Source: Bacteroides sp. | GTDB lineage: Bacteria > Bacteroidota > Bacteroidia > Bacteroidales > Bacteroidaceae | Assembly: GCA_021204375.1 (NCBI GenBank) | Contig: JAJPZL010000051.1 | Location: forward strand, 1 to 12,688 | Direction of reading: 5' to 3' | DNA length: 12,688 nt | Part shown: in pieces, positions 1 through 8,642 of the stretch | Numbering within the stretch: position 1 is the stretch's first letter | Layout of the letters: each line of letters starts with the position of its first letter | Made by a program: the position numbers and the translations under genes | The notes under the pieces: generated by a model | The model's database searches: none | Told to the model about the DNA's origin: nothing | The model's input: the letters and a program-made list of their open reading frames with translations, nothing else

Positions 1-51
1 GGGATATACAAACCATGTGCCAAAAAAAATATAACATTATAAAAATATAAC

Positions 52-120
52 CTGACATAATAGTATTTTCTTTTTGCCCGGCGGATGACAAAATCTGCCG
101 TTATGTCAGAAAATCGCCGG
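52..120. repeat. Nested inverted repeat with alternative pairing
   Basis: CTGACATAA (52-60) is the exact reverse complement of TTATGTCAG (101-109). Inside it, CGGCGGAT (79-86) pairs with ATCTGCCG (93-100) through eight pairs including one G-U, with loop GACAAA. The two stems abut at 100/101, leaving an 18-nt bulge on the 5' side. CCGGCG (78-83) can instead pair with CGCCGG (115-120), which is exclusive with the inner stem. No T run follows, so it does not look like a plain intrinsic terminator. It could be a structured RNA end or a protein site with spaced half-sites. It matches no riboswitch I recognise, and the proposed metY promoter lies downstream of it. Confidence 0.45.
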
Positions 121-159
121 AATAAACAAATTCTCTATTCCCGTACTCCTCTTCGTTCT

Positions 160-189
160 CTACCCTGTTTTCTCCCATATATAGGGTAG
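160..189. repeat. 7-bp inverted repeat upstream of metY promoter
   Basis: CTACCCT (160-166) and AGGGTAG (183-189) are perfect reverse complements separated by 16 nt. They lie about 80 nt upstream of the metY -7 element, a reasonable place for a regulator site. The arms are short, so chance is possible. Confidence 0.3.
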
Positions 190-270
190 TCAGCCTCACT
201 CATTGATGGTATTTTATCTCACACCGTGCAATTATTTCCCTTTTTTCTTCCCGATTCAGTAAAGGTGTGG

Positions 271-278
271 TATTTTTG
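271..278 (+). promoter_or_regulatory. -7 promoter element for metY
   Basis: TATTTTTG matches the Bacteroidota -7 consensus TAnnTTTG exactly and lies 23 nt before the metY ATG, which gives a short 5' untranslated region. No clear TTTG -33 element is seen at the usual distance. Confidence 0.5.
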
Positions 279-301
279 CAGACTGAAAAAATAGAAGCTG
301 A

Positions 302-1530
302 ATGGAAGATATAAGTTTTGAATCAAAATTACTACATACTCCTTATGTAAAAAAAGATGGGTATAACTCGCTGGCCATGCCGGTATATAACACAGCTGCG
401 TATGAGTTTGATACGGCCGAGGCGATGGAAAAGGCCTTTTGCGGACAGAGCCCTGAACATGCCTACAGCCGCATTACCAATCCCACAGTAGAGTGTTTTG
501 AAAGAAGGGTACAACGCATTACCGGTGCGCTCAGTGTAACGGCCCTTAACTCGGGAATGGCAGCCATTACCAATGTTTTTATGACGATCGGTGCAGCCGG
601 CAGAAATATTGTCACCTCCCCGCACTTTTTCGGCAATACTTTTTCACTGCTTAAAAGTACCCTGAAAGATTTTGGCCTGGAAGCCCGTTTTACCGATCTG
701 ACCGATCTGCAGGCGGTATAGGCTGCCATCGATGGTAATACCTGCGCCCTGTTCCTGGAGACTATTACCAACCCGCAGCTGGAGGTAGCAGACCTGAGTA
801 CTCTGTCAGAACTCTGTAAAAAACACGGTATTCCCCTGGTAGCCGATACGACCGTAGTACCTTTTAATGCCTTCCGGGCTCCCGCTTTCGGAATAGATAT
901 TGAAATTGTCTCCAGTACCAAATATATATCGGGCGGAGCCACCTCCATAGGCGGACTCATTCTGGATTACGGGACTTACGACTGGTCCGGATCGGAAAAG
1001 TTAGCTTCGCTCTATCGCCAGGTAGGCAAAGCTGCCTTTACCATGAAGTTACGGCGAGAGATCCACCGCAACCTGGGTTCCTATATGACCCCACAGGTAG
1101 CCTATATGCAGACGCTGGAACTGGAGACGCTGGAGATCCGTTACGAACGTCAGGCAAAAAGCTGTCTGGAACTGGCCCGGCTACTTCAGGGAGTGGCTAA
1201 AATTGAGTCGGTAAACTATACGGCACTTCCGGAAAACCCATTCTATGAAATCAGTAAAAACAGTTTGGAGCGTACGCCGGAGCCATGTTCACTCTCAACC
1301 TGAGTGGAAAAGAGGCCTGCTTTGCCTTCCTGAATCGCCTGCAACTGATAGAAAGAGCGACCAACCTGTTTGACAACAAAACCCTGGCGATTCATCCTGC
1401 CTCTACCATTTACGGTAACTTTACTGCCGGCCAGCGTGCGGAAATGAATGTAAGCGACAAGACGATCCGTATCTCCGTGGGTCTGGAAAGCATTTCCGAC
1501 CTTTACCAGGATATTGTACAGGCACTGTAA
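302..1530 (+). pseudogene. metY: Cys/Met-metabolism PLP enzyme (O-acetylhomoserine sulfhydrylase-like), interrupted
   Basis: This is a fold-type I PLP enzyme of the Cys/Met metabolism family, most like O-acetylhomoserine sulfhydrylase, which makes homocysteine from O-acetylhomoserine and sulfide in the cytoplasm. A cystathionine-type or methionine gamma-lyase is an alternative. Visible motifs are YSR at residues 55-57, FFGNTF around 109-114, Asp182 in ADTTVVPF and the PLP lysine Lys207 in SSTKY. They sit at a constant offset of 4 from methionine gamma-lyase Tyr59/Arg61, Tyr114, Asp186 and Lys211, so Phe110 replaces the usual catalytic Tyr. Two lesions break the frame. A TAG at 719-721 (residue 140) lies in LQAVxAAID, where Glu or Gln is usual. 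The A run at 1256-1260 has five bases where six restore KKQFGAYAGAMFTLNLSG. Repaired, it would be 409 aa, close to full length, ending in TAA. It is convergent with the ygbA-like gene nine bases away. Confidence 0.85.
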
Positions 1531-1539
1531 GACTCTTTT

Positions 1540-1833
1540 TTATCCGCCAAACAGGTGTCTGAAAAAAGAAACAGGATCATAGAACAGGATTCTCGGGCCG
1601 GAAAAGCGCATCACCTCCCTAATACGGGTGCGCATTCCCGGCTTGTAGCAATGTACGGTACAACGGGAGCATTTGGGTTTATCCGCTCTAAACCGACATC
1701 TGTCCAGACGCCGGTGTGCATACGCTATCAATTTCCTGCATGTGTCACACAGCGTCGTTCTCTTATGCCTGTGCCGGCAGTAAAGGGCGATCATCTTCTC
1801 TACGGTCGCCTTCTCAGTTGCTATTTTTCCCAT
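1540..1833 (-). CDS. ygbA: YgbA-like nitrous oxide-stimulated promoter family protein
   Basis: This intact 97-aa protein belongs to the small Cys-rich YgbA family ('nitrous oxide-stimulated promoter' proteins). In E. coli the family member is controlled by the NO sensor NsrR and linked to nitrosative stress; its biochemical role is uncertain. The sequence has seven Cys (19, 29, 32, 46, 55, 58, 62). They form a CDTC pair and a CSRCTVHCYKP block (55-65), followed by the conserved stretch MRTRIREVMRFSGPR (67-81). This pattern suggests metal or Fe-S binding, which is inference. The start at 1833 gives the expected N-terminus, with MIALYC near residue 14. A TATATTTG element lies 23-30 nt upstream. 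It ends in TAA, nine bases from the metY end in tail-to-tail orientation, and it is divergent from the peptidase gene. No NsrR-type or FNR-type operator is evident. Confidence 0.85.
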   Translation of the reverse strand: MGKIATEKATVEKMIALYCRHRHKRTTLCDTCRKLIAYAHRRLDRCRFRADKPKCSRCTVHCYKPGMRTRIREVMRFSGPRILFYDPVSFFRHLFGG

Positions 1834-1855
1834 TCCATTTTTTAATCAGAAGAGA

Positions 1856-1863
1856 CAAATATA
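1856..1863 (-). promoter_or_regulatory. -7 promoter element for the ygbA-like gene
   Basis: On the minus strand TATATTTG matches TAnnTTTG exactly, 23-30 nt before the start at 1833. No convincing -33 TTTG is seen at 19-21 nt. Confidence 0.5.
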
Positions 1864-1917
1864 GCAACAACTCCCGAAAAGAGCCTCTTCTTTTTCTGCT
1901 GTTAACTATAAAATCGT

Positions 1918-1925
1918 TACCTTCG
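1918..1925 (+). promoter_or_regulatory. Possible -7 promoter element for the peptidase gene
   Basis: TACCTTCG is one base off the frequent Bacteroidota form TACCTTTG and lies 31 nt before the ATG at 1956. It shares the 122-bp divergent region with the ygbA-like promoter. Confidence 0.4.
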
Positions 1926-1955
1926 TACACAAGAATAAACGAACCTTGAATTTCT

Positions 1956-4043
1956 ATGCGACCCTTTAAATTTTTAGTGTGTATGTCTTTAGCTATTTCA
2001 TGCCTGTCATGCAGTGAAAAACCGGATCAGCCACAGGAGGCGCCCTTTATCGGCAGATCAGAACTATTCATTGAAGACAACCGGATGTCTCCGGAAGCCC
2101 TCTGGGCTATGGGACATATCGGCAGTTACTCCCTCTCTCCCGATGGAAAAAAGATCGTCTATGCCGTAACTTATTACAGCGTTCCGCAGAACAAAAATAA
2201 CCGCGAACTTTTTGTGATGAACAGCAACGGCTCCGGCAACAAGCAGATAACCCATACTCGCTTTTCGGAGACTGAAGCCAAATGGATAAAGAACGGGACC
2301 AAAATCGCTTTTCTCTCTACCGAAAGTGGTAGCAGCCAGGTATGGGAGATGAACCCCAACGGCAGCGGACACCGGCAGCTCACCCACTACGACAAAGATA
2401 TCGAAGGGTTCTGTTTCTCACCCGATGGTAAAAAACTTCTTTTTATCTCACAGGTAAAAACCGTAAAAAGTACAGCCGAGATCTATCCGGATCTTCCTGA
2501 AAGTTCAGGGATCATCGTAAACTACCTGATGTACAAGCATTGGGATGAGTGGAAAACTACTGCTCCCCATCCATTTGTAGCCGATTTTGATGGCTCCTCC
2601 ATCAGCCATATTACAGACCTGCTGGAAGGAGAGCCCTATGAAAGCCCTCTGAAACCTTTCAGAGGAATAGAACAGTTAGCCTGGAGCCCCGACTCTAAGA
2701 CCATTGCCTACACCTGCCGTAAAAAGACCGGTAAAGAGTATGCTCTCTCGACCAATTCTGATATTTACCTGTATGATGTGGAAAAAAAGGAGACCCTCGA
2801 TAACATTACTGCGGGTAACGGTGGATATGATACCAACCCCTGCTACTCTCCGGACGGCAGGTACATTGCCTGGTTAAGCATGGAAAGGGATGGGTACGAA
2901 TCTGATCGTAACCGGCTGATGTGTATGGAGCTGGCTACCGGAAAGAAGAGCTTCCTCAGCGAAGCTTTTGAATCGAATGTAGACCACTATAGCTGGAGTG
3001 AAGATAGCCGGGATATCTTCTTTACCGGAGTATGGCATGACAAAAGCCATATCTACCGCATCAACCTCGAAGAGAGAGAACTGACTCAAATTACCGACGG
3101 AGTGTACGACTACACTTCTGTCAAAGTATGCGGAGACCAGCTGATCACCAAACGCCACTCCATGCAGATGGCTAATGAAATTTACTCAGTCTCGGTAGAG
3201 GGCCTTGTTACCCAGCTTACTTTCGAGAATAAACATATTTATGACCAGCTCAAAGAGAACCGGGTTGAAGAGCTGTGGCTTACTACTACAGACGGTAAAA
3301 AGATGCTTACCTGGGTCATCTATCCGCCCGACTTCAATCCTAACCGGAAATATCCGGCCCTGCTCTACTGCAACGGAGGGCCGCAAAGCCCCGTGAGCCA
3401 GTTCTGGTCGTTCCGCTGGAACTTTAAGATCATGGCAGACCAGGGATACATTGTAGTAGCTCCCAGCCGCCGTGGATTGCCCGGATTTGGGATGGAGTGG
3501 CTGGAAGAGATCAGCGGAGATTACGGGGGACAGTGTATGCGAGATTATCTCACAGCCATCGACCAGGTAGCCCGAGAGAGTTTTGTGGACGAGGAACGTT
3601 TAGGTTGTGTAGGAGCCAGTTTCGGAGGATATTCCGTATATTGGCTGGCCGGTCACCACAACAAACGCTTTAAAGCCTTTATTGCCCACGACGGTATTTT
3701 CAATATGGAGCAGCAATACCTCGAAACCGAAGAGATATGGTTTGCCAACTGGGATATGGGGGGTGCCTATTGGGAAAAAGAGAATAGGGTAGCTCAACGT
3801 ACCTTCGCTAACTCTCCTCACAAATTTGTAGATAAATGGGATACACCGATCCTTTGTATTCACGGAGAGAAAGATTACCGTATATTAGCTTCCCAGGGCA
3901 TGTCGGCATTCAATGCAGCCATACTCCGGGGAGTACCGGCAGAGCTGCTTATTTATCCGGACGAGAACCACTGGGTACTCAAACCGCAGAACGGGGTACT
4001 CTGGCAGCGTACTTTCTTTGCATGGCTGAGCAAATGGTTATAA
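1956..4043 (+). CDS. dpp5: S9 family prolyl oligopeptidase, dipeptidyl-peptidase 5-like
   Basis: This intact 695-aa serine exopeptidase resembles bacterial DPP5 (family S9), which releases N-terminal dipeptides in the periplasm and helps asaccharolytic Bacteroidota use peptides. The N-terminus is a signal peptide ending in CLSC or AISC before SEKPDQ, so it may be a lipoprotein anchored at Cys20 or a cleaved secreted protein. Residues about 50-430 form a WD40-like beta-propeller with repeated SPDGKK/SPDSK motifs. Residues about 440-695 are the alpha/beta-hydrolase. The catalytic triad is visible: Ser555 in GASFGGY, Asp640 in HGEKDYR and His672 in ENHWVL. NGGPQ near 460 fits the oxyanion hole. 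The length is normal for the family, there are no internal stops, and the gene ends in TAA. It is transcribed alone and convergent with the efflux operon. Substrate preference cannot be read from the sequence. Confidence 0.9.
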   Translation: MRPFKFLVCMSLAISCLSCSEKPDQPQEAPFIGRSELFIEDNRMSPEALWAMGHIGSYSLSPDGKKIVYAVTYYSVPQNKNNRELFVMNSNGSGNKQITHTRFSETEAKWIKNGTKIAFLSTESGSSQVWEMNPNGSGHRQLTHYDKDIEGFCFSPDGKKLLFISQVKTVKSTAEIYPDLPESSGIIVNYLMYKHWDEWKTTAPHPFVADFDGSSISHITDLLEGEPYESPLKPFRGIEQLAWSPDSKTIAYTCRKKTGKEYALSTNSDIYLYDVEKKETLDNITAGNGGYDTNPCYSPDGRYIAWLSMERDGYESDRNRLMCMELATGKKSFLSEAFESNVDHYSWSEDSRDIFFTGVWHDKSHIYRINLEERELTQITDGVYDYTSVKVCGDQLITKRHSMQMANEIYSVSVEGLVTQLTFENKHIYDQLKENRVEELWLTTTDGKKMLTWVIYPPDFNPNRKYPALLYCNGGPQSPVSQFWSFRWNFKIMADQGYIVVAPSRRGLPGFGMEWLEEISGDYGGQCMRDYLTAIDQVARESFVDEERLGCVGASFGGYSVYWLAGHHNKRFKAFIAHDGIFNMEQQYLETEEIWFANWDMGGAYWEKENRVAQRTFANSPHKFVDKWDTPILCIHGEKDYRILASQGMSAFNAAILRGVPAELLIYPDENHWVLKPQNGVLWQRTFFAWLSKWL

Positions 4044-4056
4044 CCGGTTACAAAAA

Positions 4057-4094
4057 AACAGGTTGCCCGGTAACACTGTTCCGCACTTTTTAAG
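4057..4094 (+). terminator. Possible terminator after the peptidase gene
   Basis: AACAGGTT (4057-4064) can pair with AACACTGTT (4072-4080) with one bulged base and a 7-nt loop. A T5 run begins eight bases downstream, at 4087. The stem is weak and the T run is not adjacent. The gap 4044-4157 also holds CCACC/GGTGG arms (4105-4109 and 4131-4135) that could serve the convergent efflux operon. Confidence 0.3.
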
Positions 4095-4157
4095 CATGTA
4101 CTCCCCACCTTTTTTAAAAGCGGGCCTTTGGGTGGAAACAGATAGAGCCTTTTCTAC

Positions 4158-5543
4158 TTATTCACTCCATTCCCCACCCAAAACTTTATAAAGCTCTACG
4201 AGTGCCAGGTATTCATCCCTGATCGCATTACTTAGTCCGATCTGGGCATCAAAATAGCGTCGGTGGGCATTCAGTACATTCAAGTAATTGATCACCCCAT
4301 TGATATATTGCAACTGGACCAGGTCCACATAGCTTTTTGAAGCACGTTCCAGGTCACTTTTGAGCTCCCGGGCCTGTTTAATGGAGTTATAACTCACCAT
4401 AGCATCACTGACCTCTTTAAATACGGTCAATACTTTTTTCTCATACCGGTGTAGTTCCTGCTCGTATGCACGTTGCTGGGCCCGGTATTTAGCCTGTTTC
4501 TTTCCAAAGGCAAATACAGGGGTGGCAAGAGTACCGATAATGAGCCCGTAAGGAGACTTCATCATCGTGCTGAACTGGTCTCCTTCTGTTCCGTAAGCTC
4601 CGGTAAGCACAATACGGGGAAAACGGTCGGTATAGGCCATCCCTACTGCAGCATTGGCGGCCCGGAGGGAGTAATCTGCCATCCGTACATCTGGACGTCT
4701 TTTCAACAGGTGGGACGAGAGTCCCACCGGTAGATGTTCAGGCAGGCTGTTTTGCTGATCCATGGTAGTACGGGGCACCCGTCCGGGAAACTCTCCGGTA
4801 AGGAGGGAGAGCTCATTCTCTTTGATAGTGATACGACGTTCGAGTTCGGGGATCAGCGTAGCTGTACTGGCCAATTCGACCTGGGCCTGCTGGTAGGAGG
4901 TTTCGGAAGTAAGTCCTCCTTCGAAACGTAGCCGGGCCTGGTTCACTCCCTCTTCCCGGGTATGGAGTGTCTGCCTGACAATGGCCAGTTAATTATCCAG
5001 CGCCACTAATTCAAAATAGGCTCTTGCCACACCGGCCACCAGGGTCATCTCTACCGACCGGCGGGCTTCTATCGACTGGAGGTATTCGGCTGTACTCTTT
5101 TCCCTGCCCCAGCGGATGTTTCCCCAGAGGTCTACTTCCCAGCCTACCCGGATCTTGGTACCGAGTTCGAGATCATCCACCTGTTTTTCTCCCCGGTAAT
5201 TCTCAAACTTCCTGTCGTAATAGAGACTTCCGTTTATCTCCGGGAAAAGTTCAGCTGTCTTAGCGCGTCGCAGGGCCCGGAGTTCTTCTATACGTTCTAC
5301 TGCGATCTGTATATCTTTGTTGTGATTGAGAGCTTTGAGAATAAGTTCCTGCAGGGTTTCATCCGAATATATTTCCCACTATCGGAGGTCGGCCAGTACC
5401 AGGGAATCCGGCAGTAACTCTTCCTGCTCTTCTGTAAGGGCGGGAAGTGTCGTTTCGGGAGTAGTATATTTTCGTCCTGCCATGCAGGAGCAGAACAGGA
5501 AGAGTACAACAGGTAAAACCAGTGGATAAAAACTACACTTCAT
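4158..5543 (-). pseudogene. NodT/OprM-type outer-membrane efflux lipoprotein, two internal stops
   Basis: This is the outer-membrane factor of the tripartite pump, the third gene of the efflux operon. The N-terminus is a lipoprotein signal with Cys20 in FCSC, followed by the typical G-x-K-Y spacing (Gly23, Tyr26). Two outer-membrane efflux repeats follow; the second starts near LRFEGGLTSETSYQQAQVE, and RPDVRMADYSLRAANAAVG is typical of the family. The full frame is 461 aa with no frameshift and a normal length. It is interrupted by TAG at 5381-5379 (residue 55, DLRxWEIYSDETL, where the family motif usually has Trp) and by TAA at 4991-4989 (residue 185, LDNxLAIVRQTL, where Gln is most natural). 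The start ATG at 5543 is four bases after the RND stop, so the two are translationally close. The fragments are unlikely to make a functional channel unless the stops are read through or are sequence errors. It ends in TAA. Confidence 0.85.
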
Positions 5544-5547
5544 AGGT

Positions 5548-8500
5548 TTATCGTTTTATCTTTATTTTCAGTTTATAGATCAATACGAAGAAGAAGGGTA
5601 CCAACACAATACCGAAGGTAATGGCTACGAGCATGCCAAAGAAGACCCCGGTACCGATCCCCTGCCGGCTGGCAGAACCGGGACCACTGGCAAATACCAA
5701 CGGAAGTATTCCCAGGATAAAAGTCAGGGAGGTCATTACAATGGGACGGAAACGCAGGTGGGCTGCCTGCAGGGCAGTGGTAATGACATCTGCTCCTTTT
5801 TTAACCTCTACATTGGCAAACTCTACAATGAGGATCGCATTTTTAGCTACTAGGCCGATCAGCATAACCAGGCCGATCTGGAAGTAGATATTGTTTTCCA
5901 GGCCACAGAGAAGTACTCCCAGGTAGGCTCCCAACCCGGCAATGGGAAGCGAGAGCATCACAGCGACCGGAATAGACCAGCTTTCATACTGGGCTGCCAG
6001 GAAAAGGAATATAAAGAGGAATACCAGGGCCAGGATGTATTCGGTTTGTCCTCCGGCCTTTTTTTCCTAGTAAGAGAGCCCGCTCCAGTCTACACCAATG
6101 TTATCGGGTAACTTCTCTGCCACGATCTGCTCCAGGATATCCATAGACTGCCCGGCACTATATCACTAGGCCGCTACTCCCCGTACAGTAACGGAGTTGA
6201 ACATATTGAAGCGTTTGATAGTACCGGGGCCGGTCGTATATTCGGTCGTTCCCAGCGAGGTAAGGGGGATCATGACCCCGTTGCTTCCCCGTACGTAAAA
6301 GAGATTAAGGTTATCTTTATAGGCCCGGTAAGGGGCTTCTGCCTGAAGATATACCCGGTAGATACGGTTAAACGTATTGAAGTCGTTCACATAGACCGAT
6401 CCGGTAAAGGCCTTCATAGTGGAAAAGACATTGGCCAGCGGTACGCCGGATAGTTTTACTTTATCGCGGTTGACATCAAAATAGAGTTGGAGGATCTCCT
6501 TTTGAAGGGAACTGGAGAGTCCGGCAAGCTCCTTCCGTTGTGAAGCATAGTACATCAGGGTATCGGTAGCCCGCTGCAAATCTTCCAGGGAGGCATCCCC
6601 GCGGGCTTCGAGCACCATTTCAAACCCACCGAAGGAACCGAGACCGGGAATGACCGGAGGTGTGGTAAAGAAAACCCTACTTTCGGGATACCGGGAGAAC
6701 TCCTCCTGGAGATCGGCAATAATTTTCTCTACACTGACTCCTCTCCGCTCATTCCACGGCTTAAGAATAATAGTAAAATCAGTCCGGGCCTGGCTGCTGC
6801 CTACCCGGGAGCTGGAACCGGTTACGTTGAGTACATAGTCTACGTGGGGGTAATTATTCAAAAAAGTAATAGCCCGCCCGGTTACCCTGCGGGTACGCTC
6901 CAGGGTAGCTCCTTCGGGGAGTTCCAGCTCCATCCGGAAATAGCCCTGGTCTTCCTGCGGCATAAAGCTGGTGGGTACCAGGGCATTAAGTACCCAGATA
7001 GCTATCAGCACCATTCCAAAAAGTGCCAGAATACGTTTTGGAACCATCAGGATACGGCTAATGGCTGAGAGATATTGTTTATTGCCCCGGTTGAGCCAGA
7101 AGTTGATCCGGCGGAATACAATATTTTTTTACCGGTCGAGGGCCTGAGAAGCAGTGAACACATCACCGGGCTCAGCGTTAGGGCTACTACCGTGGATATG
7201 AGTACGGATACTACAATGGTAATAGTGAACTACCGGTAAAGCTGCCCGGTAATACCGGAGAGGAAGCTTACGGGTACAAATACGGCACAGAGTACCAGGG
7301 ACATGGTAATAAGGGCACTGCTGAGTCCCCGCATGGCTTTTTTGGTGGCTTCATAGGCGCCCAGTTTTTCCTCTTCCATGATCTGGTCTACACTCTCTAC
7401 TACCACAATGGCATCGTTCACTACAATACTAATGGCAAGAATAAGTCCCAGCAGGGTAAGCATATTGAGAGAGAAACCAAAAATAAGCATAACTCCGAAG
7501 GTACCGATCAGCGAAATAGGTACGGCAACAATGGGGATCAGGGTGGTTCTCCAGCTTTGAAGGGAGAGGAAAACAACCAGTACTACCAGGAACAGAGCTT
7601 CCAGAAGAGTTTTGTACACCTGTTTGATAGATTGGGAAATATAGGTGGTCATATCAAAGAGAATACCGTAGCTGATCCCTTCGGGAAAGCTGCGGCTGAT
7701 CTCCTCCATCGCCTCTTTTACATGTTTAGCAACTTCCATGGCATTGGCCCCCGGCAGCATATTGATACTGAGTACCGCGGCATTTTCGCCGTTGATCCCG
7801 CTTTCTGTATTGTAGGAGGCTGCCTCCAATGATACCCGGACTACATCCCTGAGACGGATCAGGGTACCGTTGGGGGCTGCTTTTACTACGATCTCTTCAA
7901 ACTGGCTGACGGAAGAGAGACGTCCCTGGGTGGTGATGGGAATGGTGATATCGACATCGGTTACCGACTGTTGTCCCAGTACACCGGCTGCTGATTCACG
8001 GTTCTGGTCTTTCAGGGCATTCTGGATATCCTGTACGGTAAGCCCGAGACTGGCCATTTTATCGGGTTCCATCCAGATCTGCATGGCATAATAACGGCTG
8101 CCGACGTTGGAGATACGACCGACTCCCGGTACACGGCGCAGAATGTCAAGTACATTGAGAGTCGCATAGTTACTCAGGTATATTTCATCAAACTTGGGAT
8201 CGGAGGATTGAAGGGTAATAGTGAGTAACTGGCTGGAAGCTTGTTTCTCTACGGAGAGTCCGTTCTGCACCACTTCGGCCGGCAGACGCAATTCGGCAAG
8301 TTTGATGCGGTTCTGTACCTCTACGGCTACCAGGTCAGGATTTACGGAGATATCAAAGGTGATAGTAGCCGAGAATCCTCCCGTATTGGAGCTGCTGGAT
8401 TCCATATAGATCATTCCCGGGGTACCGTTGAGTTCCTGTTCAATGGGAGTGGCTACTGCCTGGGTTACTGTTTGCGCACTGGCTCCGGGATAGCTGGTAC

Positions 8501-8639
8501 TGACACGGACCACAGGCGGAGTAATTTGCGGGTACTGGTCTACCGGAAGCATGGTTAGTCTGATAATACCTATAAGGACGATCACAATGGAGATAACCAT
8601 CGAGAAGACCAAACGGTCAATAAAAAAGTCTGTCTTCAT
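5548..8639 (-). pseudogene. RND multidrug efflux pump (HAE-1/AcrB type), four stops and a frameshift
   Basis: This is the inner-membrane proton-driven pump of the tripartite system. Repaired length is about 1030 aa, normal for AcrB-type pumps. The N-terminal helix, porter domain, TM2-TM6 block, second porter half and C-terminal TM bundle are all in order. Lesions are: TAG at 7232-7230 (residue 470, TGQLYRxF, normally Gln); one A missing from the A run at 7130-7124, whose repair joins RPSTGKK to NIVFRRINFW; TAG TGA at 6168-6163 (GVAAxxYSAGQ, second position normally Gly); and TAG at 6069-6067 (GLSYxEK, normally Gln as in AcrB SYQE). The TM4 relay motif reads SIVVNDAIVVVE: Asn408 replaces the first of the two essential Asp residues (AcrB Asp407), while Asp409 and the TM10 Lys in GLVAKNAIL are kept. 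It starts four bases after the stop of the membrane fusion gene and ends in TAA. Confidence 0.9.
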
Positions 8640-8642
8640 CGG

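Larger units (their letters stand above)
1..301. other. Intergenic leader upstream of metY with repeats
   Basis: I see no gene in this 301-base stretch. It holds a direct repeat AAAAATATAAC (25-35 and 41-51), a nested inverted repeat (52-109), a second inverted repeat CTACCCT/AGGGTAG (160-166 and 183-189) and a -7 promoter element at 271-278. It is A+T-rich at the left and looks regulatory rather than coding. It may also contain the 3' flank of a gene lying beyond the left edge. Confidence 0.6.

Noticed and set aside
1..301. SAM-type riboswitch upstream of metY
   Set aside because: The folds seen match no SAM riboswitch core I can recall, and the -7 element leaves only about 20 nt of 5' untranslated RNA.
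463..960. 165-aa open frame on the minus strand across metY
   Set aside because: Shadow of the metY coding strand; no family features.
1555..1949. Plus-strand open frames across 1555-1949
   Set aside because: They overlap the ygbA-like gene antisense and have no conserved content.
4041..4050. TAACCGGTTA palindrome at the peptidase stop codon
   Set aside because: A 10-bp palindrome overlapping a stop codon is easily chance. It has no T run or partner site nearby.
6163..6165. TGA as selenocysteine or glycine codon
   Set aside because: It directly follows a TAG at a normally Gly position of the pump. No SECIS-like structure was recognised, and a single site is no evidence for recoding.
7129..7131. 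Apparent TAA in the RND gene after LDR
   Set aside because: It exists only in the frame assumed if the deletion lies in the CCC run nearby. Placing the missing base in the A run at 7130-7124 gives RPSTGKKNIVF with no stop and needs one event instead of two.
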